A stretch of 64,000 nucleotides of DNA from CALBPI01 sp963922335 (lineage in GTDB: Bacteria; Pseudomonadota; Gammaproteobacteria; Steroidobacterales; Woeseiaceae), in the NCBI GenBank assembly GCA_963922335.1, contig CAWUIB010000001.1, positions 530,827-594,826 on the forward strand, in the 5' to 3' direction. Numbering within the stretch: the first letter of the stretch is position 1; every line of letters starts with the position of its first letter. The translations under genes and the position numbers were made by a program. Below, one piece after another: positions 33,897 to 42,755 of this stretch. The notes under the pieces are model-generated. The model did no database searches, was not told where the DNA came from, and saw only the letters and a list, made by a program, of their open reading frames with translations.

Positions 33897-34538
33897 ATGC
33901 GGGCAGGGCGGTTCATCACTTTTGAGGGGCTCGAAGGGGTCGGCAAGACGACGGCGCTGACCATGCTGGTTGAGGCGCTGGAACGTAAAGGCGTGGAGTG
34001 CGTCCAAACACGTGAACCAGGCGGTACCGCCATGGCCGAGAAGATTCGCGAACTGGTACTCGCACATCACGAGGAGTCGGTATCTGAGATTACAGAACTA
34101 CTGCTGATGTTCGCGGCACGCTCGCAGAATGTGCAGGAGACGATTCGACCTGCGATCGAACAAGGTCAGTGGGTGATCTCAGATCGATTTACGGATGCGA
34201 CTTTTGCCTATCAGGGATACGGTCGCGGATTCTCGCTAGAGCCCATCCAAACACTGGGCGAACTCGTGCACTCCGATTTGTGGCCCGACGCAACGGTACT
34301 CCTGAAGGCCAGCGAGGAGACGATGGCGAGCCGATTGAAGCGTCGCAAATCAGCCAGTGATCGAATCGAGGCTGAACGTGTTTCCTTTTTCAGACGAGTG
34401 GCGAAAGGCTACACCGAACTGGCGACGGCATCTCCTGAGCGGTTCTATACGGTCGACGCAAACGAGGACATCGATGGGGTTCGACAGCAAATCAAACGGA
34501 TCGCGGAGGACATGATTGCGAGATGGTGGGATCTATGA
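33897..34538 (+). CDS. tmk: Thymidylate kinase
   Basis: A 213-aa dTMP kinase. The P-loop is FEGLEGVGKTTALTML at about 8-23, with the DRX motif SDRFTDATFAYQGYGRG at about 95. The lid and Arg region is KASEETMASRLKRRKSASDRIE. It makes dTDP for DNA synthesis. It is downstream of mltG and overlaps holB by 4 bp (ATGA at 34535), the standard order. Confidence 0.97.
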   Translation: MRAGRFITFEGLEGVGKTTALTMLVEALERKGVECVQTREPGGTAMAEKIRELVLAHHEESVSEITELLLMFAARSQNVQETIRPAIEQGQWVISDRFTDATFAYQGYGRGFSLEPIQTLGELVHSDLWPDATVLLKASEETMASRLKRRKSASDRIEAERVSFFRRVAKGYTELATASPERFYTVDANEDIDGVRQQIKRIAEDMIARWWDL

Positions 34539-35467
34539 CGCCGTTCCCTTGGATTGTCGATGTCTACGAATCGCTGACGCAAAGAATTGAAACCGGGCGG
34601 TTAAGTCATGCGCTTCTGGTGTCGGGGCCGTCGGGCGTCGGGAAACGCCAGCTCGCGGAGCATCTTGTCTCATCACTGCTCGGTTTGCCAGCGCCGCAGA
34701 GGCTCGATCTGGCTATGCAATCTGTTCCTGATTTGATGGTGGTTGCGCCCGAGGAGAAAAAGACCACGATATCGGTGGATCAGGTTCGAGAGCTAGGTCA
34801 GTGGATGACCCTGTCCAGCCACGGTCAGTCGGGAAAAGTCGCCGTGATTGTGCCCGCTGAATCAATGACGATTGCCGCGGCAAACGCGTTGCTAAAGACG
34901 CTGGAGGAACCGGTACCCGAACGTTGGCTAGTGTTGATCAGTCACGAGCCGAGTCGTCTGCCAGCGACCGTACTCAGCCGGTGCGAGCTTGTGTTGGTTG
35001 ATGCGCCGGAACCGGATGCGGCACTCGACTGGCTAAAAAGCCAAGGGCACGACCAGAAGATAGCCACGCAGGCACTGGCCTGGGCCAACGGCTCCCCGTT
35101 GGATGCCGAATCTCTGATTTCCTCGGGTAAGATCGAGACACTGCAGCTCCTGAGCCAGGGCCTGCAGGCCTTACTGTCCGGACGAGGCTCGCGGTTTGAA
35201 TTGGCAAGCCAGCTGGATGGGCTTGAGTTTGCTGAGATTCTGAATGCGCTTCGCAAGACAGCGATTGAGCTGATCAAGGCACGAAATGGCGTGGAAATGG
35301 GAATCACGTCAGACTTTTCAGGTTATGTCATAGACCTCAGAGGGCTCTTTTGTTATCTAGATGTCCTGAATCGGGCGACACGCTTGCAGAGCGGCAGCTT
35401 TAATATGGAGCTGATGCTGGAAAACCTGCTGGCACCATGGTCGCAAGGATTCGCCGAAGCGGCATAA
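34535..35467 (+). CDS. holB: DNA polymerase III delta-prime subunit, apparently without the zinc module
   Basis: A 310-aa clamp-loader subunit. It has the AAA+ Walker A VSGPSGVGKRQLAEHLVSSL, the conserved AANALLKTLEEP, and the sensor/arginine-finger motif PATVLSRCELVLV at about 145-157. The segment between Walker A and VPDLMVV is only about 20 residues long and has no cysteines, whereas delta-prime normally carries a four-Cys zinc module there. The ATG at 34535 overlaps the tmk stop; the open frame starts four codons earlier. Confidence 0.92.
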   Translation: MTPFPWIVDVYESLTQRIETGRLSHALLVSGPSGVGKRQLAEHLVSSLLGLPAPQRLDLAMQSVPDLMVVAPEEKKTTISVDQVRELGQWMTLSSHGQSGKVAVIVPAESMTIAAANALLKTLEEPVPERWLVLISHEPSRLPATVLSRCELVLVDAPEPDAALDWLKSQGHDQKIATQALAWANGSPLDAESLISSGKIETLQLLSQGLQALLSGRGSRFELASQLDGLEFAEILNALRKTAIELIKARNGVEMGITSDFSGYVIDLRGLFCYLDVLNRATRLQSGSFNMELMLENLLAPWSQGFAEAA

Positions 35468-35498
35468 CCGCAACGTTAAATCGAAGAACGACCGAGAA

Positions 35499-35837
35499 AT
35501 GACGAAACCAGGCCTTCTGCAACTGACGATCAAGGACAAGAGCGCGCTATACCTCGCGTATATGCCCTTTGTGAAAAATGGTGGGTTGTTTATCCCCACC
35601 AACAGTTCCTATCGGCTTGGTGACGAGGTCTTCATGTTGCTGAACCTTATGGGCGAAGACGAGCGCTTGCCTGTCGCGGGCAAAGTCATCTGGATCACGC
35701 CAAAAGGCGCTCAGGGCCAGCGTACTGCAGGTATCGGCGTCCAGTTCTCAGAGCAGGACCAGGGAAACACGATGAAAAAAATCGAGAACTACCTGGCCGG
35801 TGCCCTGGGCGGCGATAAAGCCACCCACACGATGTAG
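35499..35837 (+). CDS. pilZ: PilZ-domain protein, type IV pilus PilZ type
   Basis: A 112-aa single PilZ domain protein. The N-terminus lacks the RxxxR motif for c-di-GMP. The downstream motif is LPVAGKVIWITPKGAQGQRTAGIGVQF at about 58-84, where D/NxSxxG is also missing. This matches the original type IV pilus PilZ, which binds the FimX and PilB proteins rather than the nucleotide. Location after holB is its standard place. GAGAAATG context at the start. It ends 13 bp from a convergent gene; tatD, often next, is absent. Confidence 0.93.
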   Translation: MTKPGLLQLTIKDKSALYLAYMPFVKNGGLFIPTNSSYRLGDEVFMLLNLMGEDERLPVAGKVIWITPKGAQGQRTAGIGVQFSEQDQGNTMKKIENYLAGALGGDKATHTM

Positions 35838-35850
35838 CAACCGGCAGGGA

Positions 35851-36888
35851 TCAGCCTTGTGCCAACCCGCCCTTCAAAACGAAAGTCTTAAACCCACGCT
35901 CGTTCATGATGTAAGCACCGGCAGAGCTTCGACGGCCGGTATCGCAACACACGACATACGGGGTTGCGGGATCCAACGTGCTCAGCTTCAAGCGAATGAA
36001 GTAAAGCGGCATGTTGACCGCTCCAGGCTTGCTGAAGTTTTGGAACTCGCTCGGAAGTCGGACGTCTAGCCAGACTCCACCTCGATCAACGATTTCCTGC
36101 GCCTCGGCCATATCGACCCACTCCAACATCGGCTCATTGAGCAGTGTGCGGAAGTCATCCTTGTTGAGCCGCATTACCGACCCATCGGTCGCCATAGTGA
36201 CCGTAGCGTTGCGTTTTGAGTCGGCGATCAGCGCTTCTTCGCCGAACGTGTCGCCGACGTGTAGCTCTGCCAGCCGGATACCTTCGCGATTCAGCGGTGT
36301 CTCACGCGTGACGACTGCGGTACCGCGAGTGAGTACGTAGAAGAAATCGCCGTCGGTGCCTTGCTTGATGATCTGGTCACCGGCTCTGAAATTGACCTGT
36401 TGCATCCGCATAAAGATCGCCTGGATATTTGCAGGCGGGATTTTGTGGAACGCCTTGCTGCGCAGCAATTTGGTCATCCAATCATCGCCGGTCTCGATCT
36501 CTTCCTGGAACTCGCCGACCTCGTAGGTGCCGGTTTGATCCCAGGTCAACATGACATCGAGCAAATCACTATCAATTTGCAGGTATGAGACCCGATCCTT
36601 CGCACGAGCGCTGTAACGCCGAGGCAAGAGCGGTGCTAAGGGGTTTCGGGTCCGAGGCGACCCACCATCAAGAATCTCGACAACACTACCTTGCTCGATC
36701 AGCTCCACGGTGCCACTGACGATGTAGTAGGTCTTTTTCTCCGTATCGCCTTCGCTGAACAGCAGCTGAGAAGGCTCGAGCGTCCGCACCAGCGTCTTCT
36801 TGGCGAGCGCAGTCAGATTCTCGGCCTTAAGCCCATCCAGCGGAGAGAATCTCCGAAGATCGTCGATTTTTAGTGTGTTTTCGGTCAT
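35851..36888 (-). CDS. Two cyclic-nucleotide-binding domains fused to a rhodanese domain
   Basis: A 345-aa soluble protein. CNBD 1 (about 15-110) keeps the beta-roll (LLFSEGDTEKKTYYIVSGTV) but lacks a phosphate-binding cassette. CNBD 2 (about 140-255) has IIKQGTDGDFFYVLTRGTA and a good cassette, FGEEALIADSKRNATV, so it can probably bind cAMP or cGMP. A rhodanese domain (about 260-345) ends the protein with C315 in the active loop CDTGRRSS. There is no DNA-binding helix-turn-helix, so it is not a CRP relative in function. It probably gates sulfur transfer or a redox signal by cyclic nucleotide; the target is unknown. Last of a minus-strand group with the FadJ-like gene. Confidence 0.88.
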   Translation of the reverse strand: MTENTLKIDDLRRFSPLDGLKAENLTALAKKTLVRTLEPSQLLFSEGDTEKKTYYIVSGTVELIEQGSVVEILDGGSPRTRNPLAPLLPRRYSARAKDRVSYLQIDSDLLDVMLTWDQTGTYEVGEFQEEIETGDDWMTKLLRSKAFHKIPPANIQAIFMRMQQVNFRAGDQIIKQGTDGDFFYVLTRGTAVVTRETPLNREGIRLAELHVGDTFGEEALIADSKRNATVTMATDGSVMRLNKDDFRTLLNEPMLEWVDMAEAQEIVDRGGVWLDVRLPSEFQNFSKPGAVNMPLYFIRLKLSTLDPATPYVVCCDTGRRSSAGAYIMNERGFKTFVLKGGLAQG

Positions 36889-36946
36889 CTGGAAGCTTCA
36901 ACGTGCGCGCGCAGTCTAACACTCTGAGGCGCGCGCAGCTTGCACA

Positions 36947-38983
36947 TCAACGCGCGTTGGCTCGTTCCTCAAAGGCATCCCAAGCCTGCTCGTTCGGTCT
37001 GAAACGATCTCCGTGGGTGTCAGCCAGTGCATTCAGCGCTTGTCTTACCTCCTTGACGCCTCTTTCGCGACAATAATGCAACGGTCCGCCACGGAAAGGC
37101 GCGAAACCGGTTCCAAAAATGACACCTGCGTCGAGTAAATCATCATCTTCGACAACGCCTTCAGCACGGCAGTTCACAGCTTCGTTGACCATCGAAAGGA
37201 TCAAACGATCGTCGATATCCGATGGGGCAGCCGAACCATTAGCTGGTTTGACAGGTTTCCCGTCGACCCATTCGTAGAACCCTTTGCCGGTTTTGCGACC
37301 CAAATTGCCTGCCTCGACCATACTCGCGAGTTCACTACTATCTGCTTCGTCTCCGCCAAGTATGCGGGCGACGCTTAAACCGACGTCCAGCCCGACCGAA
37401 TCCGCAAGCTCGACCGGGCCCATCGGCATGCCGAACGCAACAGCCGCGTCATCAATTGCGGGTAGTGCCACTCCAGCTTCCGCCAGGCGGAATGCCTCGC
37501 CCATATAGGGTGCCAAAATCCGATTCACGACAAAGCCTGGCGCACTGCTGCAGACCAAAGGCGACTTTCCGATCCGCTTGACGAAGTCAGTGCCGATATC
37601 GATCGCACCTTGCGCGGTATTCGAACTCTTGATGACCTCTACCAGTGGCATCATCGCGACTGGATTGAAAAAGTGAATGCCGATAAATCGCTCCGGTTCC
37701 GGCAACCGCTCGCGCAGAGTTTCCAAAGGAATGCTGCTGGTATTGGTCGCGAGGAGGGCGCCGGCTTTCATCTTGGGAATGACTTGGTCATAGAGCGCTA
37801 GCTTTGCCTCCAGATTCTCAAAAATCGCTTCGATCACAAGATCCGCTTCGCCAACGTGAGCAGCTTCAACATCTGCTACCAGTCTCGCAGAGACTTCTTC
37901 ACGCTTTTGCGGATCGCGCACGCGTTTCTCAAAGAGCTTTTGTGCACGTTCCATCGCTGGCATGACGTATTGCTCCTCACGGTCCTGTAGCGATACATGC
38001 ATTCCTTGCAACGCGCACCAAGCCGCAATGTCGCCACCCATCACACCGGCGCCGATCACGTGTACCCGGGACACACGTTGCTCTGGCTTACCGCCTTGCG
38101 CTTTCAATGCGTTTTGCAGAAAAAACACACGAACCAGGTTTTGAGCGGTTTGTCCGACCATGAGTCGAGCGATGGAGCGAGCCTCCGCTTCGTAGCCCCG
38201 GCGAACGTTAGCGCCGTGCTGGCGCCAGAGGTCGATAATGGCGAATGGCGCTGGGTAGTGGTCCGGGCGGGCTTTTGCGCGCGTCTCGTCTTCGATTTTG
38301 CCCGCAATAAACCCGCGAATCGGAGCGAAATTGAGCAAACGTTGCATGAAGGGTGCTTGACACCGTGAGGGCTGATCGTTGGCAATCGAAATTGCGGCGT
38401 CGCGCATCTTGTCTTGAGCCACCACACGATCGACCAGACCGATGCGCTGCGCTTTTGCTGGCGTCAGGGATTTTCCGGTCAGCATCAGCGGCATCGCTTC
38501 GGTAACACCCGCGAGCTGCACCGCACGCACCGTACCGCCAAATCCCGGGTGGATACCCAATTTCACCTCAGGGAGACCAATCACTTTCTTGTCGCTGTCC
38601 GCAGCGATGCGGTAGTGGCAGGCCATGGCGAGTTCGAGTCCACCGCCTAGCGCGTAACCGTCAACGATCGCAACGGTCGGGAAAACGGCATTTTCAAGTC
38701 GATCGAGGACTTGTTGACCTAAACGGACTAGCTCATACGCCTGCTGTTCGTTCTCCAGCACCGTGAACTCATTAATGTCCGCACCCATGATGAACCCGCT
38801 CTTTTTCGCTGAGCTGATCATCAATGCTTTGGGCGGGTTGGTGTACGCCTCGTCCAGCAGTGCATCCAGTTCTCGTAATACGGGCCCGCTCAATACATTG
38901 GCGCCGCTGTCCGCTTTGTCGATGGTGAGCCAGAGTCGGTTATCGGCATCGCGCTCGCTACGCCAGTGCTCAAACGTCTGCAT
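36947..38983 (-). CDS. Multifunctional beta-oxidation enzyme (enoyl-CoA hydratase / 3-hydroxyacyl-CoA dehydrogenase), FadJ-like
   Basis: A 678-aa fusion. The crotonase domain (about 1-190) has oxyanion and catalytic elements in GYALGGGLELAMACHYRIA and GLPEVKLGIHPGFGGTVR, with both acidic residues kept. The dehydrogenase NAD domain at about 310-490 has HVIGAGVMGGDIAAWCALQG and the catalytic His in GIHFFNPVAMMPLVEVI. Two C-terminal dehydrogenase domains complete it. It carries out two consecutive steps of fatty acid oxidation on the products of the acyl-CoA dehydrogenases. No thiolase (fadA/fadI) is next to it, which separates it from typical fadBA or fadIJ operons. Starts 14 bp after the EEP gene stop. 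Confidence 0.93.
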   Translation of the reverse strand: MQTFEHWRSERDADNRLWLTIDKADSGANVLSGPVLRELDALLDEAYTNPPKALMISSAKKSGFIMGADINEFTVLENEQQAYELVRLGQQVLDRLENAVFPTVAIVDGYALGGGLELAMACHYRIAADSDKKVIGLPEVKLGIHPGFGGTVRAVQLAGVTEAMPLMLTGKSLTPAKAQRIGLVDRVVAQDKMRDAAISIANDQPSRCQAPFMQRLLNFAPIRGFIAGKIEDETRAKARPDHYPAPFAIIDLWRQHGANVRRGYEAEARSIARLMVGQTAQNLVRVFFLQNALKAQGGKPEQRVSRVHVIGAGVMGGDIAAWCALQGMHVSLQDREEQYVMPAMERAQKLFEKRVRDPQKREEVSARLVADVEAAHVGEADLVIEAIFENLEAKLALYDQVIPKMKAGALLATNTSSIPLETLRERLPEPERFIGIHFFNPVAMMPLVEVIKSSNTAQGAIDIGTDFVKRIGKSPLVCSSAPGFVVNRILAPYMGEAFRLAEAGVALPAIDDAAVAFGMPMGPVELADSVGLDVGLSVARILGGDEADSSELASMVEAGNLGRKTGKGFYEWVDGKPVKPANGSAAPSDIDDRLILSMVNEAVNCRAEGVVEDDDLLDAGVIFGTGFAPFRGGPLHYCRERGVKEVRQALNALADTHGDRFRPNEQAWDAFEERANAR

Positions 38984-38997
38984 ATATATCCCCTGAA

Positions 38998-39735
38998 TTA
39001 CGTCGTGACGGTGAAATCACACACCAATGGAAGGTGGTCTGATAGCTGTACATCCGGAATCTCGAAATGGTCTATCCGGATGCCGGGTTGATAAAGAATG
39101 AAGTCGAGCTCCTTGCGTGGACTGCGGCTCGGATAAGAGGGCAGCGCTCGCGTATTTGCACTCTCGAGCCCGGCAGCCTTTTGAAAGAGATAAATTTCGT
39201 TCTGTCCCCAGAACGTATTGAAGTCACCCACGACCATAGCTGGTTTTGTGCTTTCGGCCACAAGATCGTAAAGGTGTCGAAGCTGCAGGTGGCGGTGCCG
39301 GTATTTCAGCGATAAATGCACCAGAAAGATTGCTACATCGTCGAGTTCCAGCTCAATGATCAGTTTCTTGATGCCGGTATCAAAATAGTGGAACCGCTCA
39401 TTGTGGATGGTTGGCGCGGCAAGAAACGCATTGCCCTGCTTACGCAGGATGGGTACGACCTGGTTGATCGAGCCTGCGCCGTATTTCGTTTCGTAGGAGC
39501 TGTGGTGCCCGAGTGCCTCGGCGATCAATTCCGCCTGATTCACGTTACGGGAGCGAATCGAACCGGTGTCCACCTCGATGAGGCCGACAATATCCGGGTC
39601 CAGAGACTTCAGAAATTCAATCAGCTTGTCGAGATGTCCGGCGTTGCCAAGAACATAACCGGCGCCGGGCACCGGAAGGTGGGTCGACAAGCCTGAACCG
39701 ACGCCATATCGAATGTTGTAGAGGACCAGCCGCAT
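38998..39735 (-). CDS. Endonuclease/exonuclease/phosphatase (EEP) family hydrolase
   Basis: A 245-aa protein of the EEP fold. It opens RLVLYNIRYGVGSG (metal-binding Asn), followed by DPDIVGLIEVDTGS with the catalytic Glu at about residue 54. Further motifs are VHLSLKYRHRHLQLRHL, VVGDFNTFWG at about 165 and the final SDHLPLVCDF with the Asp-His pair. The complete catalytic set is therefore present. The family covers nucleases, sphingomyelinases and inositol phosphatases. The lipid-related neighbourhood (FadJ downstream; GDPD and PlsB divergent) hints at a phosphodiesterase on a lipid-derived substrate, but this is inference. No signal peptide. Confidence 0.88.
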   Translation of the reverse strand: MRLVLYNIRYGVGSGLSTHLPVPGAGYVLGNAGHLDKLIEFLKSLDPDIVGLIEVDTGSIRSRNVNQAELIAEALGHHSSYETKYGAGSINQVVPILRKQGNAFLAAPTIHNERFHYFDTGIKKLIIELELDDVAIFLVHLSLKYRHRHLQLRHLYDLVAESTKPAMVVGDFNTFWGQNEIYLFQKAAGLESANTRALPSYPSRSPRKELDFILYQPGIRIDHFEIPDVQLSDHLPLVCDFTVTT

Positions 39736-39847
39736 CGGTTGGTTTATCCGGAGCTTACAAGTTCGCGTAGTTTACCGGGAAATGTCGCCAAACAGTGGGG
39801 TACATGGTTACAATTTGCTGAGATCGAGAGTTTCCGCGGGGGCGTAT

Positions 39848-40294
39848 ATGTCAGAGCACAACCCGATTCGCGTATTCGTGAGTCATCTGTTCACCGCGGA
39901 CGCCGACTATTTGCGTGTGTTCGAGTATCTCGAGAGCGTGGATCGCTTCTATTACATCAATGTGAGTGAGCCGGACATTAAGCCAGCAGGCGGCATGGAG
40001 GCTTACAAGGATGAACTGAGACGTCAGATCAACGAGAGCGAGGTCATCATCCTTTTAATGCCGATTTGGAAGGAAAAGCGCGATTGGGCGGAATTTCAGA
40101 TCAATGCAGCGAAAGCGATGGGCAAGCCAATTCTGTTGATCCATGCTTTTGGACGAACCACGGTGACACCGGGCGATCTTTCGGAACGTGCGGACGACAC
40201 CGTCGATTGGAACGAGCGGGAGATGGTAGACGCCCTCAAGCGTTTGGCCCGTAATGAAGACACGCAGCGCTGGGAAGTCATCGACTTCCCCTGA
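39848..40294 (+). CDS. TIR-like (MTH538/ThsB-type, DUF1863) domain protein
   Basis: A 148-aa single-domain protein. IRVFVSHLFTADADYLRVFEYL at residues 7-28 is the opening strand and loop of MTH538-type TIR-like proteins. SEVIILLMPIWKEKRDWAEF (64-83), GKPILLIHAFG and the ending DDTVDWNEREMVDALKR complete the fold. In this family the helix after the conserved Trp usually reads W-x3-E, with the Glu serving NAD cleavage; here it is W80 followed by Q84, so that Glu seems replaced, though E82 is near. GGGGGC precedes the ATG. Followed within 41 bp by the GDPD gene, thus probably the first gene of a phospholipid operon. No ThsA-like partner is present. Confidence 0.78.
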   Translation: MSEHNPIRVFVSHLFTADADYLRVFEYLESVDRFYYINVSEPDIKPAGGMEAYKDELRRQINESEVIILLMPIWKEKRDWAEFQINAAKAMGKPILLIHAFGRTTVTPGDLSERADDTVDWNEREMVDALKRLARNEDTQRWEVIDFP

Positions 40295-40335
40295 CGGCAG
40301 CGAACGTGGCTGGACCAAGACCGCGACGTTTGGCG

Positions 40336-41280
40336 ATGCCCATCGTCATCGCACACAGAGGCGCATCAGGATATCTGCCTGAGCATTCTTTGGCGGCCAA
40401 AGCACTTGCGCATGCCAGCGGCGCCGCGTTCCTTGAGCAGGATGTTGTCGCTACCCGCGATGATCAGTGTGTCGTTTTGCACGACATCCATGTCGACCGG
40501 GTCACCGATGTTGCGATTCGATTTCCTGACCGGGCACGTAGCGATGGTCGGTTCTATGCTCGTGACTTCGACCTTGAGGAACTGAAGCAACTTCGCCTCA
40601 CAGAGCGCACTGACGCGTCCGGGAAACCGGTATTCCCGGAACGATTTCCAGCCGGGCCTACCGGCTTGACCATTCCGACGCTAAGCGAGGAACTCGCACT
40701 CATTCAAGGGCTTAATCGATCAACTGGACGCCAGGTCGGCATTTATCCCGAAATCAAAAAACCCGCATGGCACCACGAGGAGGGCGTTGATTTGGCAGCG
40801 CTGGTGCTCGATGTGCTTGCGAAGCACGGCTACCGAGACCGCCCCGAGGAAGTCTTTCTCCAGTGCTTTGATCTCAACGAAAACATAAGGATACGAGACG
40901 AATTTAATCCTCGATATCCGATGGTTCAACTCATTGCCGATGACGCCTGGGGAGAGTCGACAACCCGGTACAGCGAGCTGCTAACCGAGCCTGGATTGCT
41001 CGGACTGAAAGGCGTAGTAAACGCTGTTGGCCCGTGGATCGAGCAATTGTATACAGTAGAAAACGACCTCATTCTTGGAACGCCTTTGGTGGAGTGGGCG
41101 CACGCCCTTGAGTTACAGGTTCATCCCTACACGCTGCGGCGCGATGCATTGCCACGAGGTTTTACGGAATTCGAGGAAGTGCATGAGTGGCTGATGAAAC
41201 AGGGTATAGATGGCGTATTCTCTGACTTCGCGGATCTCAGCGTCTCGCTGTTCACGCAATTGGGTGCGGAAAACCTATGA
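40336..41280 (+). CDS. Glycerophosphodiester phosphodiesterase, GlpQ-like, without signal peptide
   Basis: A 314-aa TIM-barrel GDPD that hydrolyses deacylated phospholipids to glycerol-3-phosphate and an alcohol. The motif VIAHRGASGYLPEHSLAA has the catalytic His, then FLEQDVVATRDDQCVVLHDIHVDRVTDV with the metal ligands and second His. IYPEIKKPAWHHEEG is typical for the GlpQ branch. Unlike E. coli GlpQ there is no signal peptide, so it should act in the cytoplasm. Start uncertain: ATG at 40336 or GTG at 40306. It overlaps the HAD/PlsC gene by 4 bp, and its product glycerol-3-phosphate is the substrate of the PlsB homologue two genes on. Confidence 0.92.
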   Translation: MPIVIAHRGASGYLPEHSLAAKALAHASGAAFLEQDVVATRDDQCVVLHDIHVDRVTDVAIRFPDRARSDGRFYARDFDLEELKQLRLTERTDASGKPVFPERFPAGPTGLTIPTLSEELALIQGLNRSTGRQVGIYPEIKKPAWHHEEGVDLAALVLDVLAKHGYRDRPEEVFLQCFDLNENIRIRDEFNPRYPMVQLIADDAWGESTTRYSELLTEPGLLGLKGVVNAVGPWIEQLYTVENDLILGTPLVEWAHALELQVHPYTLRRDALPRGFTEFEEVHEWLMKQGIDGVFSDFADLSVSLFTQLGAENL

Positions 41281-42755
41281 GCTCAGTCAAAACATCAGTC
41301 ACAGCGCGCGCGCACCGCGCATTGATCCAACCGATTCTGGATGGACCAAAAGGACCTAAGGTTGCCGCAATCTTTGATTTTGACGGCACGATCATCGCCG
41401 GTTATTCAGCGACCGTCTTCATTCGCGAACAACTGCGCAGAGGAGATTTCACGCTGGCTCAGCTTACCGAGATGGTGAGCACCATGACTCGTTTTGGGCT
41501 GGGCAACATCGGGTTTTCCGCAATGATGACGAGCGCCATGCAATTCCTGCGCGATACGCCGGAAGAGGACTACGGAGCGTTTGCCGATGAGGTGTTCCAC
41601 AAACACATCGCGAGGCTCATTTATCCGGAGACCCGTGCGCTTATCGAAGCGCATCAGGAAATGGGGCACTCAGTAGCCATTGTGTCTTCTGCAACGCCAT
41701 ATCAGCTTCGTGAAGCTGCCGCTGAGCTCGGCATCGACCGTGTGTACTGTACACAGTTAAAAGTCGTTAACGGTAAGTTCACCGGCGAGGTTGTCAGACC
41801 CACCTGCTTCGGCCCCGGAAAAGTCACGGCGGCCCATGATCTGGCGGAAAAGACCGGTGCTGACCTTGGGAAAAGCTTCTTCTATTCCGATAGTTACGAT
41901 GACATTGAACTTTTGGAGGCGGTACGGTTTCCTCGCGTTCTGAACCCAAGTCGGCGTCTGAGGGAAGTGGCTGAGCAAAGGGGTTGGCCTATCCACGCGT
42001 TTCGATCACGAGGCAGAGCCAAAGCCTCCGAATGGGTGCGATCAGCTGCAGCGACGGGCAGCCTGGCCGGCGCGTTCCTCGCGGGCTTACCAATCCTCGC
42101 GTTGACTCGGTCGAAACGTAAGATGCAGAACTTTTCTCTCGCGATGTTTACAGAGACCGCGAGCGCATTGATCGGGATGGAGATGGAGGTCCGGGGCGAG
42201 GAAAACCTCTGGAAGCACCGACCCGCGGTTTTCGTGTTCAATCACCAGAGCAAGGCGGATTTACTGGTGATATTGAAGCTTCTGCGCCAGGACGTTGCCG
42301 GCGTTGGGAAGAAAGAGATCCGTAACATGCCCATCATCGGGCAAGTTCTGGAGTTTGGTGGCGCTGTCCTGATTGACCGTAAGAACTCCAAGAGTGCGAT
42401 TGAGGCCATGAAACCGCTGGTCGATGTGATCCAGCAAGAGGGCAAGTCGGTCGTCATTGCTCCTGAAGGCACACGATCTCTGACGGGCCGATTACTGCCC
42501 TTCAAGAAGGGGGCATTCCATCTCGCGATGCAAGCGGGCGTGCCCATCGTCCCGGTGGTCATTCATAACAGTATGGATGTCGCCCCGAAAGGAGACTTCG
42601 TATTCCGACCCGCGAAAGTCGTGGTCGATGTCCTGCCACCAATTTCGACCAAGCGATGGTCGGGCAGGAAAATAAGCGAGCACACGAACGCGGTGCGCCA
42701 GCGCTTCCTCGATGCATTGGAGCAAGGGGATGACAGCGTGGAGGAGCTCGCTTGA
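41277..42755 (+). CDS. HAD-IB phosphatase fused to 1-acylglycerol-3-phosphate acyltransferase (PlsC)
   Basis: A 492-aa two-domain protein. The first domain (about 25-240) is a HAD-superfamily subfamily IB hydrolase: nucleophile in IFDFDGTIIAGYSATVF, second motif in VAIVSSATPYQLREAA, metal Asp in FFYSDSYDDIELL. A membrane-associated hydrophobic stretch at about 262-280 links to a PlsC domain. That domain has FNHQSKADLLVIL (HX4D, about 321-333) and APEGTRSLTGRLLPFKKGAF. It makes phosphatidic acid from lysophosphatidic acid; the HAD part may remove a phosphate from a lipid intermediate or a phosphorylated small molecule. Coupled to its neighbours on both sides by overlapping stop and start codons. 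Confidence 0.92.
   Translation: MSSVKTSVTARAHRALIQPILDGPKGPKVAAIFDFDGTIIAGYSATVFIREQLRRGDFTLAQLTEMVSTMTRFGLGNIGFSAMMTSAMQFLRDTPEEDYGAFADEVFHKHIARLIYPETRALIEAHQEMGHSVAIVSSATPYQLREAAAELGIDRVYCTQLKVVNGKFTGEVVRPTCFGPGKVTAAHDLAEKTGADLGKSFFYSDSYDDIELLEAVRFPRVLNPSRRLREVAEQRGWPIHAFRSRGRAKASEWVRSAAATGSLAGAFLAGLPILALTRSKRKMQNFSLAMFTETASALIGMEMEVRGEENLWKHRPAVFVFNHQSKADLLVILKLLRQDVAGVGKKEIRNMPIIGQVLEFGGAVLIDRKNSKSAIEAMKPLVDVIQQEGKSVVIAPEGTRSLTGRLLPFKKGAFHLAMQAGVPIVPVVIHNSMDVAPKGDFVFRPAKVVVDVLPPISTKRWSGRKISEHTNAVRQRFLDALEQGDDSVEELA

Noticed and set aside
33405..34070. Minus-strand open frame of 221 codons opposite mltG and tmk
   Set aside because: Shadow of two certain genes; no motif.
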